From assembly GCA_900549455.1 (NCBI GenBank), contig UROM01000023.1:1-20051 (forward strand): DNA of 20,051 nucleotides. The letters run 5' to 3'. A program made the translations under genes and the position numbers. Below the pieces are notes generated by a model. It ran no database searches. It was not told the origin of the DNA and saw only the letters and a program-made list of their open reading frames with translations. This DNA comes from an uncultured Collinsella sp. Its GTDB lineage: Bacteria; Actinomycetota; Coriobacteriia; Coriobacteriales; Coriobacteriaceae. Of this stretch, positions 13,980 through 20,051 are shown one piece after another; position 1 is the first letter of the stretch, and each line of letters opens with the position of its first letter.

Positions 13980-14708
13980 ATGAAAATCATTAAAGCTAAA
14001 GACTACGAGGATATGAGCCGCAAGGCCGCCAATATCATCTCGGCCCAAGTTATCCTCAAGCCCGATTGCGTGCTGGGTCTTGCCACCGGCTCCACCCCGA
14101 TTGGCGCCTACAAGCAGCTCGCCGCTTGGTACGAGAAGGGCGACGTCGACTTCGCCGAGGTCAGCACCTACAACCTGGACGAGTATCGTGGTCTTTCGCA
14201 CGACGATCCCCAGAGCTATCACTACTTTATGCGCGAGAACTTCTTCGATCACATCAATATTGATCTGAACAACACGCACGTGCCCGATGGCTCCAACCCC
14301 GATGCCGCTGCTGCCTGCTCCGAGTACGACAAGATCGTCGCTGCCGCCGGTTATCCGGATCTGCAACTGCTCGGTATTGGTAATAACGGTCATATTGGCT
14401 TCAACGAGCCCGATGACCACTTCTCCAAGGGTACGCACTGCGTCGACCTGACCGAGAGCACCATTCAGGCCAACAGCCGCCTGTTCGACAGCATCGATGA
14501 TGTACCCCGTCAGGCTTACACCATGGGCACCCAGACCATCATGTATGCCCGCATGATCCTGGTTGTCGCCAACGGCGAGGCCAAGGCTCAGGCTGTGCAC
14601 GATATGTGCTATGGCCCGGTTACGCCCGAGTGCCCCGCTTCGATCCTGCAGCTCCACACCAATTGCGTCGTCGTTGCTGACGAGGCCGCTCTTTCGCTCT
14701 GCGAGTAA
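13980..14708 (+). CDS. nagB: Glucosamine-6-phosphate deaminase
   Basis: This 242-residue protein is of the short Gram-positive NagB type. It converts glucosamine-6-phosphate to fructose-6-phosphate and ammonia, sending amino sugars to glycolysis. Motifs are the phosphate loop GLATGSTPIG, YNLDEY with the enolising base Asp67, and GIGNNGHIGFNEP with His138 and Glu143. The position of E. coli Asp141 is Asn136, as is common in Firmicutes enzymes. The ATG at 13980 has AAAGGA seven bases upstream. The product opposes the flow through GlmM, encoded 0.8 kb upstream. The long leader suggests tight control, and a strong terminator ends the unit. Confidence 0.96.
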   Translation: MKIIKAKDYEDMSRKAANIISAQVILKPDCVLGLATGSTPIGAYKQLAAWYEKGDVDFAEVSTYNLDEYRGLSHDDPQSYHYFMRENFFDHINIDLNNTHVPDGSNPDAAAACSEYDKIVAAAGYPDLQLLGIGNNGHIGFNEPDDHFSKGTHCVDLTESTIQANSRLFDSIDDVPRQAYTMGTQTIMYARMILVVANGEAKAQAVHDMCYGPVTPECPASILQLHTNCVVVADEAALSLCE

Positions 14709-14737
14709 CGCGACCAAGCGATCTGACATAGCTTTTC

Positions 14738-14767
14738 AAAAGGCCCTCGCTTTGCGGGGGCCTTTTT
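14738..14767 (+). terminator. Intrinsic terminator of nagB
   Basis: AAAAGGCCCTCGC, a TTT loop and GCGGGGGCCTTTT form a 13-bp stem with one wobble, ending in TTTTT. Confidence 0.93.
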
Positions 14768-15157
14768 AGTGGACATGGGCCGTGGTGCATGCATGACGGT
14801 AACCTTGCCGCGTGCTTGACTGGTGGGTTCTAAATTATGCGATTCATTCTATAGCAGATTCTATGCACATTTGCCACTATAGAGTCGTAGGCGGTAGCGA
14901 GGAGTAGGCGAGTTGCGCAACTCAAATAAAAACAGCCGACTGCGCTACACTGCAAATGGGATGGGACATGCTGGCAAGCGCATTGACCTGCGCAAAGACC
15001 TATTGGTCGGGGGATAAGTTACCATCGGGCCTCGCTGTACAAAAACTTGCCAAACACGTACCGGCAGACAGCCAAAAACTCTAAGTCACGCTATTCACGG
15101 GGTGGCTCATATGGTCCTGCAGCTACGGTGTCCATATGGTCGAGTTGAGGAGCAGGT
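14768..15157. other. Gene-free region upstream of the large regulator
   Basis: These 390 bases are more AT-rich than the surroundings around 14830-14880, where ATTCTAT is repeated (ATTCTATAGCAGATTCTAT) and CTATAG occurs twice. A perfect 14-bp palindrome GAGTTGCGCAACTC lies at 14909-14922. A 42-codon frame (14956-15084, starting MGWDMLASALTC) has no ribosome site and is not called. CATATGGTC occurs at 15108-15116 and 15133-15141 just before the regulator. I see no convincing promoter, although one must exist for the regulator. Confidence 0.5.
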
Positions 15158-18154
15158 ATGGTAAACGATCTGGGCAATACGGACGACCTCGAGTTGATGC
15201 CGACGAGCGGCGGCTATATGGTGCGGCGCGATCGCTTGATGAACGAGCTCATCGTTAAAGGGCGCAAGGCGGGAATCGTTCTGCTTTACGCGCCCGACGG
15301 GTTTGGTAAGACGTCGGTATTGCTGCAATACGTGCAGGAGGTTAAATCGGACCCCACGCGAGGGCCGGTTCGGATTATCGAGGCCGACCGCGCGATTGGC
15401 CGCGAGCTCTTTATGCAGCTCGAGGTTGTCGCCGATGAGCTTAAGGACAAACCGCATTCGCTCGTTGCGATCGACAACGTGCCCAATCTCGAGCAGCGCG
15501 AAACCGAGGACCTCATCGATCGAATCCGCAGCTTACGTGCTACGGGGACGGGGGTCTTTATTGCCTGCCGCCCCTCCAACCGATTGCTTATCCACGGGCT
15601 GGGCGATTCTGTAAAAGTCAATGCGCAGATGCTCAAGGTGCACGCCTATGAGTATTCGTCATGGGCCACGGCGTTCTCGATCAGCACATCGCTCGATTTT
15701 TATCGGCTCACGCAGGGTGTGCCCGAGCTGGTATCGGCCCTGCAGACGGGAATGTATGGACAGGGCGATGTTGCCGGGTTGCTCGAGAACGAAATCGTCA
15801 ACGTGTACGGTGCGGCGCTGGCCGATCTCGCATCGCTCGAGAACAACCTGTTGTTTATCGTTGCCTGCTTGATGGTACTGATGGGCGAGGGCCACATTGC
15901 GGAGCTAGAGGCGTGCGGTGTGAGGCTTTCGATGGTCGACCAGTCCATCTTTGTGCGCGATTATCCGATTTTTGGCGTGGATCCGTCTGATCGCACCTTT
16001 AGATGTTTGGGTGCTAAGGACAATGCGCGCCTGAGGTTGCGAAAGCTTGTTGCCGAGATCCGTCCCGAACTGGTATCGCGGGCTGCTCGCATTTTGATTA
16101 AGGCAGGCAGATGCGATTTGGCCATGGACCTGGCCGATGCGTTCTTGGACCGCCGTGTGGTGTTGGAGCTAGCCGGGCAGTATGGGGCCGATCTTGCCCT
16201 GACCGGGCATGGAGGGGACATTTGCCGCGCGGCGTCGGCGATGATCAATGCGGAAAAGCAGGAGCAAGAGCCGGCACCCGCCGAGGCACTCGGCGTGTAT
16301 CTGGCGGCTGTCAGCGTGTGCAATACAAAGCTCGCAAGGTATATGGCGTCCGTTATCGAACGCGCGGGTGATCAGGCGGCGCGCGAGCTCGACCCCGCTA
16401 CCTGGAAAATAGCCCAGGCGCTCACTATCGCCTTTTACGGTGACAATGACCTGGGGCTTCCTACCAATCCTGTTTTGCAAGAACAGACATCCTGCGAGGT
16501 ACTCGACATGCTGTCCGCGCATATCGAGATCAAGCGCCATCTAACCGAGCGAGCGGAAGACGGCAATGTTCTCGCGAAGCTCAAGGCGTGCAAAGTCTAT
16601 GATTGCGAGCTCGACATCGCGGGGATTCTCATACAGGCCGACCATATGTTGGTGGAGCTGTTCGACGGCTCGTTTACTAAACCCGACGAGCGCGATGACA
16701 AGATGGCGCAGATACTCGAGGCGCTCGATATCCGCGGGCTTAAGGCGCCATCCATTTGGCTGCGTATGGTGCTGGCGGCGCGGCGCCTGCTCGCGGGCTT
16801 GCCCGTGACCGACGATGTGGCGTTTGGCGAGCTCGACCGCTTTGCGGTGCGTGTTCGCGACAATCAAATTCAGCTGTTTGGGCTATTGCTGGAGGGCTGG
16901 CAATCGCTGGCGGAGGGGCGGCCGGTCAACGCAAAGTTCCGCGCGGTCCAGGTGCTCAAGCTCGCCGACGAATCGATTACGTACATGCGCGAAAACGCTT
17001 TGCTGCTGGAGCGCGTGGCGTATCTGCGCAATACGTCGCTGGTATCGGTTCGCGAAGAGGCGGAGCTGCTCGATATTAGCAAGACGCAGGTCGGTGGCTC
17101 AGAAGCTTGGATCGTGGCGCTGCACCTGGCCGCTGCGGGCCGCGATAGCGATCTTGCTGCCTGGATGTCTATGAATCGCTCGGGGATTTTAGACCCATCG
17201 TATCGGCTTTTTGCGCGTCTTGCGATGCATTGCCTGGGCGAGCCTGCCGTTAGGATTCGCAAGAAGCTTCCGGTGCGCGAGCTGTCGCGGTATTCACTAC
17301 GCGATGACTTTGAGGGCGAAAGCGAGCACCTGTTCCAGGCGGGCGAGGTTGAGGCTGTCGATACCATCGGTCATATTGAGATGCGCATGTTTGGCGCGTT
17401 TCGCGCCGAGCGCGACGGTTTTCCCATCACGGATAAGATGTGGCGTCGCAAAAAGGCGGCAACGCTTGCCGAACGCCTTGCGTTGGGTATGGACGCCATG
17501 GTCGACCGCGAGACAATCGCCATGGAGTTGTGGCCCCATGCCGAGTTTAACGCCGCGCGCAACAATCTGTATTCGACGGTATCGCGCTTGCGCTCGGCTT
17601 TGGGTTCAACGCCGGATGGCAAGTCGTGCGTGCTCATCCAAAACGAGTGCATTGGGCTCAACAGCGACTACGTTAAGACCGATGTAAGGCTCTTTGACCA
17701 GCTGAGTCGCGAGATCCTGGGAAACCGCATGGGTGCGAGAGGGCCTCATCTGGTTGAGCTCTGTCTTAAGGTTGAGCAACTCTACGCGGGCCCGCTATAT
17801 GTTCCCACCGGTTGCAACCCCACGTTCTTTACGCGCATGCGCCACATTATGCAATCCAAGTACATCGACTGCATGATTAGGGGAGCGAATACCGCTCTCG
17901 AGGAAAATGACCTGCAATCGGCAATTTGGCTCGTGGAATCGGGGCTTCGCCAGGAGACGGCGCGCGAGGACATGGTTCGCTGCGCCATGCGCGTTTACGG
18001 CGCAGCGGGACGACGCCGCGATGTTGTTGAGCTGTACAGCGGCCATATGCACCACCTAAGAGAGCAGGTTCAAGGCGTGCCCGAGCCCGAGACAAGGCGT
18101 CTGTATGAGCGCCTGGTCGAAGGCAGACTCAAGCGCGTGCTTGTCGAGCGATAA
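15158..18154 (+). CDS. Large STAND/LAL-type ATPase with C-terminal SARP-like (winged helix plus BTAD) region
   Basis: This is a 998-residue regulator. The P-loop APDGFGKTS (Lys51, Thr52) is the MalT/LAL variant, and Walker B is LVAIDN (Asp106). Residues about 140-730 look like an all-helical sensor and repeat region, with no clear known domain. From about 739 (HIEMRMFGAFRAERDGFPIT) begins a winged-helix segment of the OmpR/SARP kind: MWRRKKAATLAERLAL, then IAMELWPHAEFNAARNNLYS and TVSRLRSALG. It is followed by a helical BTAD-like region to the end (LFDQLSREIL, then YAGPLYVPTG and DMVRCAMRVYGAAGRRRDVV). Such proteins are ATP-switched transcription activators. In most SARPs the DNA-binding part is N-terminal, and in LAL proteins it is a C-terminal LuxR domain, so this layout is unusual. 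The start is an ATG with GAGGAGCAGGT four bases upstream. Target genes are unknown; it stands alone. Confidence 0.8.
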   Translation: MVNDLGNTDDLELMPTSGGYMVRRDRLMNELIVKGRKAGIVLLYAPDGFGKTSVLLQYVQEVKSDPTRGPVRIIEADRAIGRELFMQLEVVADELKDKPHSLVAIDNVPNLEQRETEDLIDRIRSLRATGTGVFIACRPSNRLLIHGLGDSVKVNAQMLKVHAYEYSSWATAFSISTSLDFYRLTQGVPELVSALQTGMYGQGDVAGLLENEIVNVYGAALADLASLENNLLFIVACLMVLMGEGHIAELEACGVRLSMVDQSIFVRDYPIFGVDPSDRTFRCLGAKDNARLRLRKLVAEIRPELVSRAARILIKAGRCDLAMDLADAFLDRRVVLELAGQYGADLALTGHGGDICRAASAMINAEKQEQEPAPAEALGVYLAAVSVCNTKLARYMASVIERAGDQAARELDPATWKIAQALTIAFYGDNDLGLPTNPVLQEQTSCEVLDMLSAHIEIKRHLTERAEDGNVLAKLKACKVYDCELDIAGILIQADHMLVELFDGSFTKPDERDDKMAQILEALDIRGLKAPSIWLRMVLAARRLLAGLPVTDDVAFGELDRFAVRVRDNQIQLFGLLLEGWQSLAEGRPVNAKFRAVQVLKLADESITYMRENALLLERVAYLRNTSLVSVREEAELLDISKTQVGGSEAWIVALHLAAAGRDSDLAAWMSMNRSGILDPSYRLFARLAMHCLGEPAVRIRKKLPVRELSRYSLRDDFEGESEHLFQAGEVEAVDTIGHIEMRMFGAFRAERDGFPITDKMWRRKKAATLAERLALGMDAMVDRETIAMELWPHAEFNAARNNLYSTVSRLRSALGSTPDGKSCVLIQNECIGLNSDYVKTDVRLFDQLSREILGNRMGARGPHLVELCLKVEQLYAGPLYVPTGCNPTFFTRMRHIMQSKYIDCMIRGANTALEENDLQSAIWLVESGLRQETAREDMVRCAMRVYGAAGRRRDVVELYSGHMHHLREQVQGVPEPETRRLYERLVEGRLKRVLVER

Positions 18155-18185
18155 AAAACGGGCGTCCGAATCAATCGGACGCCCG
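18153..18185 (-). terminator. Intrinsic terminator of yhbY (minus strand)
   Basis: CGGGCGTCCGA and TCGGACGCCCG form a perfect 11-bp stem with a 5-base loop. On the minus strand it is followed by TTTTTT, on the plus strand by no T run, so it mainly serves yhbY and overlaps the stop codon of the large regulator. Confidence 0.9.
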
Positions 18186-18214
18186 CAGACTTGCTCGGTA
18201 TGACCAGCCGGTAT

Positions 18215-18514
18215 TTAGACGAGCTTGATCTTCTCGATATCCTTGCGCGAGGACTCGCGATACAGCGAGAACTTGCGGCCGATAACCTGAACGACGTCGG
18301 CGTGGCAGCGCTCGGCGAGCTCCTCGGCGGCCTCGCGGGCAGAAAGGCTGGAGCCGTCCAGTACGGAGCACTTAACGAGCTCGTGCTTCTCCAGGTAGGC
18401 AACCGTCTGCTCGACGGTGCCCTCGTTGACATCGGACTTACCGATGATGATGGCGGGGTTGAGGTGATGGGCCATGCTGCGAAGCTGCTTGACCTGGGCT
18501 CCTGTCAATGCCAT
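18215..18514 (-). CDS. yhbY: YhbY-family RNA-binding protein (CRM domain)
   Basis: This 99-residue protein is almost entirely one CRM domain: MALTGAQVKQLRSMAHHLNP, then the loop IIIGKSDVNEG (Gly25-Lys26), then LVKCSVLDGSS and the C-terminal VIGRKFSLYRES. The usual GKxG loop reads GKSD here. YhbY binds the precursor of the large ribosomal subunit in other bacteria. The ribosome site is poor (AGAAAGCGAGA). The gene is transcribed alone and ends at its own terminator. In the 158-base gap to the next gene I see one GC-rich foldback and no clear promoter. Confidence 0.93.
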   Translation of the reverse strand: MALTGAQVKQLRSMAHHLNPAIIIGKSDVNEGTVEQTVAYLEKHELVKCSVLDGSSLSAREAAEELAERCHADVVQVIGRKFSLYRESSRKDIEKIKLV

Positions 18515-18672
18515 GGGTTCTCGCTTTCTATGTATGGGGCGCCCCGCAATGGGGCCTTAATCTACGTGAGCTGTCCCACGATAGCGCAGGAACGGCGCGG
18601 TGTGGAGCGCGTTTGCCCAGTTCAAAAAGAATGCGGATGCCGAGTGAGTGGGCGGTGCGGGCTGCGAACAGG

Positions 18673-19560
18673 CTATGAGCTGGGCGCGGAGACCGGCTCC
18701 CATGCAATAAATGCCCAACGAATCTTGCGGATATGATCGAGCATATAGCGCCCCTGCGGCACGCCCTTGGAGCCCGGCTCACCGGCATGGGGATTCTCGA
18801 TCATGTGCTGGGCGATGTAGTCGCGCAGACGGTCGATCTTATCCTCGTTGCCATGCTCGAGCATGCGAGAAAAGTCTGCCACGCCCGCCTCGAGACTATC
18901 GAAGGTGTCGCGACGGGGCGATTCAAAATACGTGACCTGCGGCAGCGCACCCATCTGAATAAGGATGTTAAAGGCGTACACAAAACCATTGCTACAGGTA
19001 ACCGAGGCGCCGATGGCGTTCATCAGGTGCAGGTCATAGCGCGGGCTGGAGTTGGCAACCATCGTGACGGCACAACGCCGACGAGCCGTTCGATCAAGCT
19101 TGGCAAGCGCACCTTTTAGATTGGTCGTGGTGACAGAGCGACTGGCAAAGGCAACATCTACCGCTTTCGCGACCGGCCCAACCAGATCCCAATCATCATC
19201 CCAGGCAAGCTCAAGCGGTGTAATAAGATCCTCGAGCCCATAGTACTCAATGCCAGCATCAAGCGTGCCCAACATGGCAGGAGAGAAGTCGGCAGCAATC
19301 ACGGAATGCCCGTCTTGCGCAAGCGGAATAGCAATCGACCCAGCCCCACACCCCATATCGAGCACCGACTCACCAGGCTCAAGCGCCAACAGTTTTATAA
19401 AATCCCGAGCATACGGGGCAGTTTCCAGCGGACGAAAATGCCGAGCCCGCTTATCCCACTCAAAAGAATCATCAGTCCGATGCCGACCAGCTTGCAAGCG
19501 CATCCATTCGCCATTCCAATCAGCAGAAAGAAGCTCAGAGCGAGCATCCCCATCAGTCAC
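18673..19560 (-). CDS. Class I SAM-dependent methyltransferase
   Basis: This 295-residue protein has motif I VLDMGCGAGS (66-75), an acidic end of strand 2 (VIAADFSP) and a motif around WDLVGPVAKAVDVAFASRS, all of the Rossmann-fold methyltransferase kind. The N-terminal 40 residues contain WNGEW and FEWDKRARHF, as in small-molecule methyltransferases near corrinoid genes, but the substrate cannot be told. The start chosen is GTG at 19560, seven bases after AGGAGG. The longer open frame from 19620 would add a false hydrophobic leader read through a terminator and must not be taken as a signal peptide. No partner gene is next to it. Confidence 0.85.
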   Translation of the reverse strand: MTDGDARSELLSADWNGEWMRLQAGRHRTDDSFEWDKRARHFRPLETAPYARDFIKLLALEPGESVLDMGCGAGSIAIPLAQDGHSVIAADFSPAMLGTLDAGIEYYGLEDLITPLELAWDDDWDLVGPVAKAVDVAFASRSVTTTNLKGALAKLDRTARRRCAVTMVANSSPRYDLHLMNAIGASVTCSNGFVYAFNILIQMGALPQVTYFESPRRDTFDSLEAGVADFSRMLEHGNEDKIDRLRDYIAQHMIENPHAGEPGSKGVPQGRYMLDHIRKIRWAFIAWEPVSAPSS

Positions 19561-19579
19561 GGGCCAACCTCCTAGCAAC

Positions 19580-19611
19580 AAAAAAGCGACTCCTCCCAAA
19601 AGAAGAGCCGC
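19580..19611 (-). terminator. Intrinsic terminator upstream of the methyltransferase (minus strand)
   Basis: On the minus strand GCGGCTCTTCT and AGGAGTCGC with its GG form an 11-position stem (three G-T wobbles) followed by TTTTTT. It stops transcripts arriving from the DUF711 gene and isolates the methyltransferase, whose AGGAGG site starts a few bases further on. Confidence 0.75.
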
Positions 19612-19727
19612 AACCAGCATATATCAGAAAAAGAACCGTTCCAATGCCAAACCGCCATACCAGCAAAGTAGGGCAGAAGCGAAGCGACTGCCAAAGGGAT
19701 AGAACTCAACCGAGGTCCCGTTGTGCG

Positions 19728-19869
19728 GGAGCCCCGCCGCCGGGCGGCAGACATATAAGGTCGATCGCGAGTTCCGCACGAGCCGGAGAGCACTAAATGT
19801 GCTCTCCGTGCGAGTCAGGACTGTCCGAGCAGGCGACCTTATATGTCTGCCGCCCGGCGGCGGGGCTCC
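19728..19869. repeat. 36-bp perfect inverted repeat with inner hairpin
   Basis: The arms 19728-19763 and 19834-19869 are exact reverse complements over 36 bases. The 70-base centre holds a second perfect hairpin, CGGAGAGCAC-TAAAT-GTGCTCTCCG (19784-19808). Each arm also contains a small palindrome (GCCGCCGGGCGGC) and the AT-rich ATATAAGG. No T run follows, and no gene or clear target-site duplication is seen. Confidence 0.9.
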
Positions 19870-19886
19870 TCGCCCGAACCCCTCAG

Positions 19887-20028
19887 CTAGTTCTTCAGCG
19901 AGTTCAGCGGCGCCGGGAAGCGTCCACCGCGGTGGGCAAGCACGGTGCCGGCGTTGGGGTTCACCGGCATGATGGGTGCACGGCCGAACAGGCCGCCGTA
20001 CTCGACGCAGTCGCCCACGCCCTTGCCG
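19887..20028 (-). CDS. UPF0210/DUF711 (PFL family) protein, C-terminal fragment
   Basis: The last 47 codons of a minus-strand gene are present, cut on the N-terminal side by the contig end. The fragment reads GKGVGDCVEYGGLFGRAP, then IMPVNPNAGTVLAHRGG and RFPAPLNSLKN. This matches my memory of the conserved C-terminus of the UPF0210/PFL family (FGGLLG..PVM.VN, RGGRIPAPIHSFKN). In other bacteria it is usually paired with an ACT-domain UPF0237 protein upstream, which would lie beyond the contig. Its function is not established to my knowledge. Confidence 0.8.
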
Positions 20029-20051
20029 CTGTCTCTTATACACATCTCCGA
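20029..20051 (-). other. Nextera adapter at right end (artefact)
   Basis: The 23 bases are the reverse complement of the same read-2 adapter as at the left end, starting with the Tn5 mosaic end. The frame through it gives the contaminant peptide MYKRQ. Confidence 0.98.

Noticed and set aside
14956..15084. 42-codon open frame in the 390-base gap
   Set aside because: No ribosome site, no recognisable domain, and unlike its neighbours in codon use; chance cannot be excluded.
19561..19620. Hydrophobic N-terminal leader on the methyltransferase
   Set aside because: The stretch is read through an intrinsic terminator and precedes a clear AGGAGG-GTG start, so it is not a signal peptide.

Overview
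The window is a GC-rich chromosomal contig from a Gram-positive bacterium. Gene content and codon use fit a high-GC actinobacterium of the class Coriobacteriia, and a Collinsella-like organism is my best guess. That is an inference from the genes, not from a marker search. Both ends are not genomic: bases 1-46 and 20029-20051 are Illumina Nextera (Tn5) adapter, and the left end even carries a readable i7 index. Genomic sequence is therefore about 47-20028, and the genes touching both ends are cut there.

Left part (47-7281) looks like a metal, probably iron, handling block. A truncated AraC-type regulator on the minus strand is divergent from two fused permease/ATPase half-transporters (1092-4676) that resemble the siderophore/metal heterodimeric ABC exporter-fold importers. 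They are followed by a two-gene operon: a small GxxxG membrane protein and a P1B-type ATPase whose N-terminus carries a PGRxR motif. This combination matches the ferrosome (fezA/fezB-like) gene pair. A 20-bp near-perfect palindrome precedes the operon, and a degenerate relative of it sits in the AraC/ABC intergenic region. A strong terminator closes the block.

Middle part (7282-9760): a RelB/DinJ-type antitoxin and PIN-domain toxin pair with its own promoter and a GCTAGC operator array; an unrecognised acidic protein on the minus strand; and ssrA (tmRNA) with an excellent terminator. After ssrA comes a 400-bp gene-free stretch that contains two inverted copies of the tmRNA T-arm and a large foldback.

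Housekeeping part (9763-14767): a patatin-like lipase, rplM-rpsI, glmM, a glucose-type PTS EIIA protein, and nagB preceded by a roughly 240-nt structured leader. glmM and nagB work on opposite sides of amino-sugar metabolism (cell-wall precursor synthesis versus catabolism), and the EIIA gene lies between them.

Right part (14768-20028): a 390-bp gene-free stretch, then a 998-residue STAND/LAL-type ATPase fused to a SARP-like (winged helix plus BTAD) C-terminus. On the minus strand are a YhbY RNA-binding protein, a SAM methyltransferase, a 36-bp perfect inverted repeat, and the C-terminal end of a UPF0210/DUF711 (PFL family) protein cut by the contig end.
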